A stretch of 26,910 nt of DNA from a virus. This document shows positions 7,069-14,849 of the stretch, piece after piece. The stretch covers positions 1-26,910 of IMG/VR virus record IMGVR_UViG_3300009132_000521. One strand, 5' to 3'. Each line of letters opens with the position of its first letter. Position 1 is the stretch's first letter. Below the pieces are notes generated by a model that saw only the letters and a list, made by a program, of their open reading frames with translations, was not told the DNA's origin and made no database searches. The position numbers and the translations under genes are program-made.

Positions 7069-8582
7069 AGATCATCAAATGAAGGGATGTTGTTTGATTC
7101 GCTGCCAACTAGATCGCCACCAGTATTTCTAAAATTTACAATATCTCGCAAATCTCCACATTCTGTAATATTAAAGTTTTTAAACGCTAGATTAACAAAA
7201 TTCTTTCTGAGGTTATCATCAACTTGGACTGGTTCAATTGCGCCAGCTATATCCTTGCCCAAGTGTCGAGATTTGACATTGATTAATTTATGGGTTCCAA
7301 ACTGCGGACCTTCTTCGGCTATCTCATCGCTAGTCTTTTGGCGAAGAATAAACATATGGGAACAGAATTGAGTAATTCGGTCAGAAAGAGAAACGATGGA
7401 TTCGTCGTCAATGATGTTTGCGCTTTGTCTATTTGTTGTGATGCCACTACGATTCGACTGAACGGACGTAATCATTGGAATGACTGGAGCGCCTTCTTCC
7501 AGTATTTCTTTTTGGATGCATTTTTTGAATTTATCAACCATTTCTCCAACAAGCTGCCATTCGTTTTTGTTCCCACCGCCAGAGTCTGAAGAAGTTTTAA
7601 TATAATCAAAGGAGAAAACCATTTTATTCCCGCGACCAACTTTTGAATAATAAAACCTTTTTAAAGTATTGATCATAGAATCAACATCCATACCACCAAC
7701 GTTATAGTAGTAAAATTTTAGATTTTTGATTTTATTCCAGACAGAGCGAACCTTTTGAACTGTCTCATCGCCCGCCTGCCTCCACTTACCGCTTTCTAGT
7801 AAATACGAAGGTACGCCAGAAACTGCAGCACATTGACGAATGATAAGCTCTTCTTTACTCATTTCTCCATTATCAAAATGAAGAACAGGTACATCGTACT
7901 TTGCGGAAACTTTTGTAGCGTAATCCATGCAGTATTGGGTTTTACCAACACCAGAACGGGCAACAATAACAGTAATATTCCCTGGGCGCAAAAGAGATCC
8001 ATACATGTCGTTTATTTTCTCGTGTGGCCCCATCATGCCAAATTCTTCTAGGGGATTATTCCCGCGATCTTCAATAAAATCCTCCATCTCTTCGTAGATG
8101 TTTTCTGGGGTATCTGAACCAACTTCAAATAAATTAATCTTCTCGTTATAAATCTGGTCAGCAGATTCGATAATTTTAAGATACGACATTTCTGGAGAGA
8201 TGCTTTTCATGGAATCTGCAATCTTTTTTGCAGTTTTACCAATCTCTCTTCGAACGCTATATTTCTTTAACTCTTTAATTGAGGATTCGATCTTTTCCTC
8301 TGAGTGAATTTTGCGCATCGACAACGATCTAACATAATCAATCAAAGAAAGGTCTTCCTCAAACTTGATCCCAAGATCTTTAATCCGCTGAACTAATACG
8401 ATATCATCAATAGATTCATCCTGCTGGCAAGCTCTCTTGATGACAGCAAAAAGAGTTCTGTGAAGAAGAGAGCCGTCGTGAAAATCAGACTCACTAATAA
8501 GGTGGATAAAGTTTACTAAAACTTTTGGTTTTTGAATAAATGCGGCTAAAACCTGCTTTTCTATTTCGAGACTATATATCAT
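7065..8582 (-). CDS. dnaB: Replicative DNA helicase, DnaB-like
   Basis: A 505-residue helicase expected to unwind DNA ahead of the fork as a hexamer. Residues 1-90 match the DnaB N-terminal domain (SLEIEKQVLAAFI, then ESDFHDGSLLHRTLFAVI), which in relatives binds primase. The RecA-like motor has Walker A ARSGVGKT (208-215), the post-Walker segment LHFDNGEMSKEELIIRQ, Walker B-like MVFSFDYIKT, and later SVQSNRSG and a SDRITQFCSHMF stretch at the sensor positions. Length is slightly above the 470 typical of bacterial DnaB. It heads an operon running through primase and nuclease and has a strong promoter abutting its ATG. Confidence 0.92.
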   Translation of the reverse strand: MIYSLEIEKQVLAAFIQKPKVLVNFIHLISESDFHDGSLLHRTLFAVIKRACQQDESIDDIVLVQRIKDLGIKFEEDLSLIDYVRSLSMRKIHSEEKIESSIKELKKYSVRREIGKTAKKIADSMKSISPEMSYLKIIESADQIYNEKINLFEVGSDTPENIYEEMEDFIEDRGNNPLEEFGMMGPHEKINDMYGSLLRPGNITVIVARSGVGKTQYCMDYATKVSAKYDVPVLHFDNGEMSKEELIIRQCAAVSGVPSYLLESGKWRQAGDETVQKVRSVWNKIKNLKFYYYNVGGMDVDSMINTLKRFYYSKVGRGNKMVFSFDYIKTSSDSGGGNKNEWQLVGEMVDKFKKCIQKEILEEGAPVIPMITSVQSNRSGITTNRQSANIIDDESIVSLSDRITQFCSHMFILRQKTSDEIAEEGPQFGTHKLINVKSRHLGKDIAGAIEPVQVDDNLRKNFVNLAFKNFNITECGDLRDIVNFRNTGGDLVGSESNNIPSFDDL

Positions 8583-8591
8583 ATATTAAGC

Positions 8592-8619
8592 ATAATACAT
8601 ATCATCGTGGCATTGTCAA
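8592..8619 (-). promoter_or_regulatory. Promoter of the helicase operon (leaderless type)
   Basis: TTGACA (8619-8614), a 16-bp spacer and TATTAT (8597-8592) on the minus strand; the -10 ends 9 nt before the ATG at 8582. No Shine-Dalgarno sequence follows it. Confidence 0.65.
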
Positions 8620-8622
8620 GGT

Positions 8623-8868
8623 TTAATCTAATTCTTCTTCTGTCTCTAAATTGTTTTGAGCGTATTCTTCCAGGTATGTTTCAATTGATTTTATTAATCC
8701 AGACTCTGTGATCTGGGACTCGCAGCTTGTATATATAACAGGCGTCCCATTCTCGTCACAATAAGCGATTATAAAGCCCTTATAACATTCTGCCGCACCA
8801 GTGAGTTCATAAAGCTGTCTCAAAATATTTTCTGGAAGCTCGAATTGCTTAAATTTAGGTTTTTCCAT
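8623..8868 (-). CDS. Small acidic protein of unknown function
   Basis: An 81-residue protein I do not recognise. It has a short N-terminal helix (FELPENILRQLYELTG), a strand-rich middle (GFIIAYCDENGTPVIYTSC) and a strongly acidic C-terminal helix ending ETEEELD. No transmembrane segment or known catalytic motif is seen. The gene lies between the nuclease at 8884 and the helicase. Its own promoter-like element ends 6 nt before the ATG, so it may be the first gene of a unit that reads into the helicase operon. Confidence 0.7.
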   Translation of the reverse strand: MEKPKFKQFELPENILRQLYELTGAAECYKGFIIAYCDENGTPVIYTSCESQITESGLIKSIETYLEEYAQNNLETEEELD

Positions 8869-8874
8869 TTAAGT

Positions 8875-8903
8875 ATTTTACACTTACCCCAAAAGGTTTG
8901 CAA
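8875..8903 (-). promoter_or_regulatory. Promoter with AGTGTAA element before gene 8623-8868
   Basis: TTGCAA (8903-8898), a 17-bp spacer and TAAAAT (8880-8875) on the minus strand, with the shared AGTG immediately before the TAAAAT. The -10 ends 6 nt before the ATG. It overlaps the stop codon of the nuclease gene. Confidence 0.5.
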
Positions 8904-9285
8904 AAAATTCTTCTGACAATTTGTCGTCTGGATAGATTTCTAACAATTTTATTTGATTTAACTCACAAAACTCTATTTTTTTGTCATCTCTACGTATTTG
9001 TCGCAAAAAATTAGCGCGAGTTTTGTGAAAATGCTTAACAAACTGTAAGTGTTGCGCTCCTTGAACTTCGATTGCTATTTTTTCTGTGTGATTGTAAAAA
9101 TCTAATGAAAGTTGGGTTCCGACTACCCTAAACTCCTCATAAACAGAGTCATATTTCCAATATTTGTATAAATATTTCCTTACTTCTGCTTGAAATTTAC
9201 TGCGACATTTACCGTTCCACTTAATTTTATACTTATGTGGGCTCCTGAGAGGCTTCTCTTTTCCGTATAGAGTTATAAATTTCAA
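8884..9285 (-). CDS. Vsr/DUF559-like PD-(D/E)XK endonuclease
   Basis: A 133-residue protein whose centre reads as a restriction-endonuclease-like fold: GTQLSLDFYN (D62), then KIAIEVQGAQHL with E73 and Q75 in the position of the catalytic E-x-K/Q pair, then FLRQIRRDDKKIEFCELNQIKLLEI, which resembles the 'dr-kd--l---G--vl-i' tail of Vsr and DUF559 proteins. The reaction would be metal-dependent DNA cleavage; the substrate is unknown. Flanking recA-like and replication genes suggest a branch- or nick-directed role in recombination, by inference only. The start is a TTG at 9285-9283, because an in-frame stop lies two codons upstream and no earlier ATG exists. Confidence 0.65.
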   Translation of the reverse strand: MKFITLYGKEKPLRSPHKYKIKWNGKCRSKFQAEVRKYLYKYWKYDSVYEEFRVVGTQLSLDFYNHTEKIAIEVQGAQHLQFVKHFHKTRANFLRQIRRDDKKIEFCELNQIKLLEIYPDDKLSEEFFANLLG

Positions 9286-9288
9286 AAT

Positions 9289-9453
9289 TTAATCGTTTTT
9301 GTCTTTTCTTTTGTTATGAAAATCGAATGAAACTTCCACTTTTTCGTTAATGCTTTCGATGTTATAGTGCGTTCCAGCAAGGACTACGGCAAGAGTCGTA
9401 AAGCCAATAAAAATTGGTCACAAGAAGGATAGAACCGTGTATATGTCAGACAT
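9289..9453 (-). pseudogene. Small membrane-protein reading frame broken by one in-frame TGA
   Basis: Starting at ATG 9453-9451 the frame reads MSDIYTVLSFL, then TGA (9420-9418), then continues as PIFIGFTTLAVVLAG and NIESINEKVEVSFDFHNK to a TAA at 9291-9289. If the TGA stands for a former TGG (Trp), the 54-codon product has a single N-terminal transmembrane helix spanning the stop, followed by an amphipathic helix and a charged tail, an architecture common in small phage envelope proteins. No ATG, GTG or TTG lies between the TGA and the transmembrane part, so the downstream half has no obvious start. A promoter-like element precedes it. It is either a recent nonsense mutation, a read-through gene or a sequencing error; TGA is a normal stop elsewhere in the window. 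Confidence 0.45.
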
Positions 9454-9462
9454 GGGTATGGT

Positions 9463-9491
9463 TATTTACACCCGACTGACTCTATTTTCAA
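9463..9491 (-). promoter_or_regulatory. Promoter before the TGA-interrupted frame
   Basis: TTGAAA (9491-9486), a 17-bp spacer and TAAATA (9468-9463) on the minus strand, with GGTG just before the -10. The -10 ends 9 nt before the ATG at 9453. This 210-bp gap between recA and the nuclease gene holds nothing else I can identify. Confidence 0.5.
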
Positions 9492-9495
9492 TAAC

Positions 9496-10608
9496 TTAAA
9501 CTAATTCGCCAATATTAGATTTAAAATAATTAATTAAAAATTTACAAAGCTGGTCATTTTCTTCAATGATTTTAAATAAATTAGTTTCACCTTGAATTTT
9601 TTCTGGTAAATCTGGAGCAACTTCTTGGACAAGTTCTTTGAATTCTTCTCCAATTGTAATCCAAGAGGCTTTTTTGCTGACGAACTCCCACATATACAAT
9701 AAGTCGACGAGCTCCTTCTCTACCCAAATAGACTTGCCTCCAGTTCTGCCATACCTAATTGGATATAGGATGGTATTGTTTGTTTTCTCATTTGGAGATT
9801 TTTTGATTGTAGCTTTAGCCCAGTGACCAATAATTGGATTTGTTTTGGGGCATGGCTGTTTTTTAGATGGGTCTTGAAGAATCATATCAGACTTATACCG
9901 AGGTTCGAATTCAATGATATAGTTAGAAAAGTGAAGGAGTGCATTGCCTCCCGTTGCTGAGGTCTGACGCACTGGAGCTTTTGAGTATGGGTCTAGTTTA
10001 ATGTCTGCCCTCACTTGGCTTATAAAGATAGCCATATGACCTCTTTTTGCGAGCTTAATTGACATTCTCTTCATGAAATTCGCTGCGATCACAGCTCCAC
10101 CAGCTACTTTATTAGAGTCGTAGAAAGATTTATCAATGTCTTGCTTGGAAATTAACCCATCGACAGAATCCAAGAGAAAGCAGTATTTGAATTTTTCTTC
10201 ATTCTGTTCTACTAAGGTGTGCATAGCGTCAACAACAACTTCGTAAATATTGCTTTCAAAAACGAAGCACGTTCCTTCTACCCATTCTTTTGGATCAAAA
10301 ACAAATTTAACTCCAGATCGAGCTTGCATTTCTTTTGACAGCCTACCTTCCGCTTTGATATAAAACCCCTTAGAGCCAGGAACGTCGTTAAGCATATTTT
10401 TCATTACCTCTAAAGAAGCGGAAGTTTTACCTCCTTCATTCATTCCAACAAATCTATGCAAGCCTGGACCTAGGCCACCGCCCATTGTCAGATCAAGTTG
10501 CAATGACCCGCTTGATGCCTTGTAATCTATAGCTTCTTCAAAGTTATAGTGATCGCCTTTTTTCTCTTTGAGAAATTTTTCCAGTAGTTCTGAATCTTTG
10601 TCGCTCAT
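9496..10608 (-). CDS. recA: RecA/UvsX-type recombinase
   Basis: A 370-residue strand-exchange protein. Walker A is GMNEGGKT (55-62), in the place of RecA's GPESSGKT; Walker B is CFLLDSVDGL; loop L1 and its neighbours are seen as ANFMKRMSIKLAKRGHMAIFISQVR; the L2-adjacent segment is TGGNALLHFSNYIIEF, equivalent to RecA 'GG-ALkFyaS-rl'. The short N-terminal helix and the extended C-terminal region (TIGEEFKELVQEVAPDLP) are phage-like rather than bacterial. It would catalyse homologous pairing for repair and recombination-dependent replication. The start codon overlaps the stop of the upstream gene (ATGA). Confidence 0.9.
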   Translation of the reverse strand: MSDKDSELLEKFLKEKKGDHYNFEEAIDYKASSGSLQLDLTMGGGLGPGLHRFVGMNEGGKTSASLEVMKNMLNDVPGSKGFYIKAEGRLSKEMQARSGVKFVFDPKEWVEGTCFVFESNIYEVVVDAMHTLVEQNEEKFKYCFLLDSVDGLISKQDIDKSFYDSNKVAGGAVIAANFMKRMSIKLAKRGHMAIFISQVRADIKLDPYSKAPVRQTSATGGNALLHFSNYIIEFEPRYKSDMILQDPSKKQPCPKTNPIIGHWAKATIKKSPNEKTNNTILYPIRYGRTGGKSIWVEKELVDLLYMWEFVSKKASWITIGEEFKELVQEVAPDLPEKIQGETNLFKIIEENDQLCKFLINYFKSNIGELV

Positions 10609-10961
10609 TTTAATAAATCTTTTGTATTCTTTGGTTTATTATCACTAGAAACGTAATCTTTTCCAGTCTTTTCTCCTAAAATAATAGTGTCATACTTAGA
10701 CAGGTCAACCTTAAAGTTAAAGTTTCTCCATTTTTTGTCCATAGTTTCCTTCAGTTCTTTAGACACAAGGTAAGCGAGACTGTCATACTTCTTGGGGAAG
10801 GTAACAATTTCTAAAAATTCCAAAGAATATCTAGACTCAAGATCCTTCAGGAGTTTCATTTCCCTAGCCCAAAAGAATCGCTTTTGGGCTTTGGGAACAT
10901 CAATAAGCCTTCCTATGGTAAGTTGTCGCCTTTTATGTGGCGTTAATTTCTTTGAAGTCAT
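10605..10961 (-). CDS. Basic protein of unknown function upstream of recA
   Basis: A 118-residue, lysine-rich protein that I do not recognise. The N-terminus (MTSKKLTPHKRRQLTIGRLI) is highly basic and could bind nucleic acid. The middle is helical (FFWAREMKLLKDLESRYSLEFLEI), and the C-terminus is polar. The first 29 bp overlap the 3' end of the GDP-mannose dehydratase gene in another frame, and its stop overlaps the recA ATG, so it is likely co-translated with recA. A recombination accessory role is possible from position alone. Confidence 0.7.
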   Translation of the reverse strand: MTSKKLTPHKRRQLTIGRLIDVPKAQKRFFWAREMKLLKDLESRYSLEFLEIVTFPKKYDSLAYLVSKELKETMDKKWRNFNFKVDLSKYDTIILGEKTGKDYVSSDNKPKNTKDLLK

Positions 10962-11982
10962 GTTCGCACATTCTGCACACTAATGATTCAAAGTCAACCT
11001 TTTTCTTCCAGCCTAATTCTTCTTCTGCCTCAGAGGGGTCCCCAAGGAGCAAATCGACCTCTGCGCGGCGATAAAAACCAGGATTCACTTTCATTAGAGT
11101 GATATCTACGGGGACTTCCCCTATTAATTTATAAACTTCATCAACACCCTCGCCAGACCAATAACCTTGGATGCCAGCATTATCAAAAGCAAGTTCGACA
11201 AACTCTCTTACAGCGTGAGCTTCTCCAGAGGCTAGTAGATAATCTTTGGGACTGTCTTGATTCAACATTAGCCAAACAGCTTCTACAAAATCTTCTGCGT
11301 GGCTCCAGTCTCTCTTGGCGTCAACATTGCCAAGTTCAAGTGGCTTAAAATGTCTATCGCCGACCTGCAAGGCTTTTGCGATTCGTGCTACATTTTTTGT
11401 TATTTTTCGTGTTACAAATTCTTCGCCACGACGTTCTGATTCATGATTAAATAAGTAGCCTTGAAGAGCGTACAAATCATAAGAGTCGCGCCACACCTTT
11501 ACAATCTGTCTCGCGGCAACCTTAGACGCTCCATAAGGGCTTCTTGGTCTTGCTGGGTGCTTGAGGTCTTGTGGGGTGTAAGCTACATCACCAAACTCTT
11601 CAGATGATCCTGCATTATAGTAGCGGCAGCTTGGGCAAATCTTACGAATCGCTTCAAGTTGGCGCATGACGCCAAGAGCATTTGTGTCGAAATGATTTAC
11701 GGGCATGTGCCAACTATTGCCTACAAAAGAGTTTGCGGCAAAATTAATAAAATAATCTGGCTTAATATTTTGAACTGTAGTGAAAATACTGTGTTCATCG
11801 GTTAAGTCCATTTCAATAAGCTCAAAACGATCTGAATCAATGTGTTCGATGTTTTTGTGATTTGGCACGCTGAGTCTACGAATAGCTCCGTAAATCTTGT
11901 GATCTGTATTCGCCAAAAGGTAATCGACCATATATGAGCCGACTTGACCCGTTACTCCTGTTACTATTACTTTTTTAATCAT
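10933..11982 (-). CDS. gmd: GDP-mannose 4,6-dehydratase-like SDR epimerase/dehydratase
   Basis: A 349-residue extended short-chain dehydrogenase. The Rossmann motif is TGVTGQVGSYM near the N-terminus; FINFAANSFVGNSW follows as in Gmd ('NLaAqShV--Sf'); NAGSSEEFGDV is the catalytic Ser/Thr-Glu block; RSPYGASK is the YxxxK; LFNHESERRGEEFVTRKIT and LGNVDAKRDWSHAEDFV are hallmark Gmd substrate motifs; FYRRAEVDLLLGDPSEAEEELGW is the C-terminal signature. The enzyme converts GDP-D-mannose to GDP-4-keto-6-deoxymannose, precursor of GDP-fucose, rhamnose and related sugars. It is the last gene of the sugar block before recA. A matching GDP-fucose synthase is not in the window. Confidence 0.92.
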   Translation of the reverse strand: MIKKVIVTGVTGQVGSYMVDYLLANTDHKIYGAIRRLSVPNHKNIEHIDSDRFELIEMDLTDEHSIFTTVQNIKPDYFINFAANSFVGNSWHMPVNHFDTNALGVMRQLEAIRKICPSCRYYNAGSSEEFGDVAYTPQDLKHPARPRSPYGASKVAARQIVKVWRDSYDLYALQGYLFNHESERRGEEFVTRKITKNVARIAKALQVGDRHFKPLELGNVDAKRDWSHAEDFVEAVWLMLNQDSPKDYLLASGEAHAVREFVELAFDNAGIQGYWSGEGVDEVYKLIGEVPVDITLMKVNPGFYRRAEVDLLLGDPSEAEEELGWKKKVDFESLVCRMCEHDFKEINAT

Positions 11983-12343
11983 TGTTTTCTAAAAATTTTA
12001 AAGTGTTTTCCCAATCTTTGAACCTGTACCCCCTGTCATCTATATAAATAAATGATCTTGGTTTTTCTGCGGTAACATCTGAAATGTATGGACTGTATCC
12101 ATGCTTATCCAACCAATCACACACTAACTCTTTGCCTGTTTTGTTGTTTATTAGTGGTCTTTCTGTTTTTGCTTTGGCTGTAAATATGACTATTGTGTAT
12201 TTTTTATTTAATTTTTTAATAGCTTCTAGCGAGCCCTCTACTGGATCGTCATACACGGTCCCGTCGTAAAACCCTTTGGAGCATTTGTGTATTACACCAT
12301 CAAAGTCTATAGATACTGTTTTATTTTCTTGATCCTCGAACAT
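11975..12343 (-). CDS. HAD-superfamily hydrolase/phosphatase
   Basis: A 122-residue compact HAD protein. Motif I is VSIDFDGVIH with the DxD nucleophile and acid; motif II is IVIFTAKAK; the motif III lysine is in TAEKPRSF; motif IV is IYIDDRGYRF. No cap domain fits this length, so it probably acts on exposed or large phosphorylated substrates. It overlaps the hydroxyacid dehydrogenase gene upstream and the gmd gene downstream, suggesting translation in one operon and a sugar- or acid-phosphate substrate, by inference. Confidence 0.82.
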   Translation of the reverse strand: MFEDQENKTVSIDFDGVIHKCSKGFYDGTVYDDPVEGSLEAIKKLNKKYTIVIFTAKAKTERPLINNKTGKELVCDWLDKHGYSPYISDVTAEKPRSFIYIDDRGYRFKDWENTLKFLENND

Positions 12344-13190
12344 AAGAGATTATATTTTCTATGGATTCTTTTTCCATCTTTTTTCTAGATTCTTCTGAAA
12401 AGCTTGCTACGTGAGGCGTGGCAAAAATATTGGGAAGTTGTAATAATTTTTTATTTGTAGTCGGCTCTTCTTCGAAGACATCCAGGGCGGCGCTAGCCAA
12501 AGGCGTTTCTTGTAAAAATTTAAAAAGATCTTCTTCGTTAAAGATAGAGCCTCTTGATGTATTAATTAATACAACATTTTTTTTCATTTTTTTAAAATCC
12601 TTGTGAGTTATTTTATCTTGAATTTCTGGTATGTGAAAAGTTATAATATCAGATTTTTTGAAAACGGTTTCTAGTTCAAGATAATTATTTTCATAGAACG
12701 GGTCATGGATTATCACATTTTTAGGATTAAATGACTGTATTTTGGACTTGACCAATCTGCCGATGCGACCGTAGCCGACGATTCCAATACTTAATTCGGT
12801 TAGATCTTTGCATAGATGCTTTTCCCAGTTATATACATCTTGTTTATATAACTTTTTAATCATACATAAGATTAAAGAAACTGTAAATTCAGCAACGGAG
12901 CTGCTTGGCGCAGATGGAGTATTTAATATTTTTATTCCTCTTTTTTTGCAGGCTTTGTTATCTATAGAAGAGGTTCCCACACCAACTCTAGATATAACCT
13001 TCAGGTTTGGGCAAAGATCCAATTCTTCTTCCCCGTATTTTTCAGTGCCAGCAATTATGCATTCTGGATTATATTTAGAGAGTATATTTTTTATTTCTTC
13101 TTGTGTGTGCTTTTTTGTGTCGTTTTTATAAACGACATTTAAATTCGAAAAATCTGCATAAAAGGGGAATGTTGTTATAATTGTTTTCAT
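12321..13190 (-). CDS. D-2-hydroxyacid dehydrogenase (SerA-like)
   Basis: A 289-residue NAD-dependent D-isomer 2-hydroxyacid dehydrogenase. Seen: VISRVGVGTSSIDNKAC with the substrate-binding region; NTPSAPSSSVAEFTVSLIL; the nucleotide motif GIVGYGRIGRLV; VVLINTSRGSIFNEEDL; the catalytic Glu region ALDVFEEEPTT; and the catalytic His in ATPHVASFSEE. The C-terminal regulatory ACT domain of SerA is absent. I start at the ATG at 13190, which overlaps the upstream stop (ATGA) and opens the fold at once, rather than at 13223. Its substrate is not readable from motifs; the location between a cytidylyltransferase and a HAD phosphatase suggests synthesis of a non-sugar acid or modified sugar for a glycan. 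Confidence 0.85.
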   Translation of the reverse strand: MKTIITTFPFYADFSNLNVVYKNDTKKHTQEEIKNILSKYNPECIIAGTEKYGEEELDLCPNLKVISRVGVGTSSIDNKACKKRGIKILNTPSAPSSSVAEFTVSLILCMIKKLYKQDVYNWEKHLCKDLTELSIGIVGYGRIGRLVKSKIQSFNPKNVIIHDPFYENNYLELETVFKKSDIITFHIPEIQDKITHKDFKKMKKNVVLINTSRGSIFNEEDLFKFLQETPLASAALDVFEEEPTTNKKLLQLPNIFATPHVASFSEESRKKMEKESIENIISYVRGSRK

Positions 13191-13807
13191 TTTAAATCTT
13201 TCTGCCAGTCTATATCGACGCATTCTTCACCAGTAAGTTCATAAAAAAATGGCTTATGTCCAATTCTACACCTGCACTTTAGTAGAGCTTCTTTCGTTAT
13301 TCCGTATAAGCCCGTTGTCTCTTCGAGTATTGGTTTGGAGTCTTGGCTTCTAGGTAAAACGGACGGTCTATAAGTTACGGGAATATTGTTGTACCAAAAC
13401 CATCCAAAATGTTTTTTAACTGTTAGGATGGAATCATATTTTTTTTGATTTTTAACCAAAGACTCTACGCAATTTTTTATTGAATCTGGTTTTAAGTTTG
13501 GAGCAGTAGCGAATAACTGAAAATAATAGTCACAGTCTACTAAGGATTGGTGATGATTTAGTAAATCATTTCCGTTTGCAGTATCCAAAGATAATTCTGG
13601 TTTTCTTGTTATTAATTTACAATTTTTAGAAAGAGCAAATTCTTCTATTTCCTTTGAGTCTGTATCTATGTAAATATGATCGAATGAATTTGATTCAATG
13701 CTAGCATTAATTATATGAGTATATAGCTTCTTTCCGTTGAAAATTAAAAAATTTTTATCTTTAATTCTTTCGCTGTAAGATTTTATTGGTATAAAGCAAT
13801 TTATCAT
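13187..13807 (-). CDS. CMP-sugar synthetase-like cytidylyltransferase (NeuA/KdsB family)
   Basis: A 206-residue nucleotidyltransferase. The opening MINCFIPIKSYSERIKDKN corresponds to the family's 'aiIPArggSkripgKN' nucleotide-binding loop, followed by GKKLYTHIINASIES ('gkPLi-ysi--a--s') and DHIYIDTDSKEIEEFA ('d-v-VsTDs-eI---a'). FQLFATAPNLKPDSI matches 'v-lqpTSPlr---dI'. It would activate an acidic sugar with CTP to a CMP-sugar. The loop lacks the usual double glycine and first Arg, so substrate choice may differ. ATGA overlaps link it to both neighbours. Confidence 0.8.
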   Translation of the reverse strand: MINCFIPIKSYSERIKDKNFLIFNGKKLYTHIINASIESNSFDHIYIDTDSKEIEEFALSKNCKLITRKPELSLDTANGNDLLNHHQSLVDCDYYFQLFATAPNLKPDSIKNCVESLVKNQKKYDSILTVKKHFGWFWYNNIPVTYRPSVLPRSQDSKPILEETTGLYGITKEALLKCRCRIGHKPFFYELTGEECVDIDWQKDLK

Positions 13808-14589
13808 ATTTCGTCAATAGAGTTAGGGTGCATTGGGTTTTTTGTAAACCAATCTTGATCAACTCCTCTATAATAAGGTTGATCTTTATTGTGTCTAGAG
13901 GAATTTGCACTAAATTTAAAATCGCCAAGCTCGGAAATAGGTACAATGTCGAAGCATTTTTTCATATTTTCTTTGGATTCTTGTAGGGTTGCTTCTTTTT
14001 TTAGAATAATTTCACAAGAAGTTTTACCAAATATTGATTCGGGGCGAGGCTTAAAAAAATCTTTATTCGAATCAAAATAAACCAATTCGGTATTTTCTTT
14101 TTTGAAGCCAAAGTTGTGAGAACTTTCGCATATACGTGCACATTTTTTATAAATATCTATGAGCGTTTTTGTTTTTGAAAGAATTAAATGATCTGACGGG
14201 TGGTACTTATTATCAATATCTCTTTGTGACATTATATTGGTTGTCACTATTTTATCATCTTGTAGTTTGTTTATGAGTGAATCTAGGGTTGAAAAGCTTT
14301 CATCTGATCTTGTTTTGATAGAATATTTTTTAGTAGACAGGCTTAAACCATTTAAAGTAGATAAGCATTGAAAATAAAAATTACCATAATTATATTCTTC
14401 TTTTATTGATGGAAGTGGGGAAACTAAAGTTTTAATATTTTTGTATTGAGAAAGGTCACAGCTAAAGGGTTTGTCGCTCCATGTTGACACAATCACCTCT
14501 GAAAATTGACAATAATAATCAAGATTATTTAAAGAAATTTCACTTATGGGGCCTTGAATTATTATTGAAATATCTTCTTTGCTTATCAT
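13804..14589 (-). CDS. WavE-like polysaccharide synthesis protein/glycosyltransferase
   Basis: A 261-residue protein similar in plan to the WavE lipopolysaccharide-synthesis family. The family's start 'isiviQGPi' is seen as ISIIIQGPISEISLNNLDYY; SEVIVSTWSDKPF matches the 'ii-STW' motif; YSIKTRSDESF matches the 'vKtRsD' motif, where the Asp resembles a metal-binding DxD remnant of GT-A transferases. The rest (HPSDHLILSKTKTLIDIY, KTSCEIIL) is less conserved to my eye. It probably transfers a sugar onto a surface glycan. It lies next to the CMP-sugar synthetase, which may supply its donor. Confidence 0.75.
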   Translation of the reverse strand: MISKEDISIIIQGPISEISLNNLDYYCQFSEVIVSTWSDKPFSCDLSQYKNIKTLVSPLPSIKEEYNYGNFYFQCLSTLNGLSLSTKKYSIKTRSDESFSTLDSLINKLQDDKIVTTNIMSQRDIDNKYHPSDHLILSKTKTLIDIYKKCARICESSHNFGFKKENTELVYFDSNKDFFKPRPESIFGKTSCEIILKKEATLQESKENMKKCFDIVPISELGDFKFSANSSRHNKDQPYYRGVDQDWFTKNPMHPNSIDEI

Positions 14590-14843
14590 TTTTTATACTT
14601 AAACCACACACCAAGCATGACTATGGCAGATAATAAACTTAAACCATAATTAATCAACCACCAAAAATCAAACCCGACTCTTAATATTGTATAGGAGATC
14701 GCTGATATGTAACCTACAATAGAAAGCACAAAGAGAGAAATGCTTACATCTTCTACTTTTTTTGTTCTTATACTTTTAATTATCTGTGGCCAGATGCACG
14801 TACTAAAACAAACTGTATAAACTAATCCTAAGAATTGTTCCAT
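14586..14843 (-). CDS. SemiSWEET/PQ-loop small membrane transporter
   Basis: An 85-residue membrane protein with three hydrophobic helices: LGLVYTVCFSTCIWPQIIK, ISLFVLSIVGYISAISYTIL and WWLINYGLSLLSAIVMLGVW. The first holds the PQ motif, and KTKKVEDVSI-like residues (RTKKVEDVSISLF) follow it as in SemiSWEETs and PQ-loop repeat proteins. These act as dimers moving sugars or other small solutes. The gene heads the sugar block, with ATGA overlap to the WavE-like gene. A sugar transporter of this type in a phage is unusual. Confidence 0.82.
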   Translation of the reverse strand: MEQFLGLVYTVCFSTCIWPQIIKSIRTKKVEDVSISLFVLSIVGYISAISYTILRVGFDFWWLINYGLSLLSAIVMLGVWFKYKK

Positions 14844-14849
14844 AAAGAT

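Noticed and set aside
9418-9420. UGA recoded as Trp throughout the phage
   Set aside because: Large genes are complete under the standard code, and several (helicase, RecB-like nuclease, exonuclease) end at TGA followed closely by overlapping starts. Only one small frame would gain from recoding.
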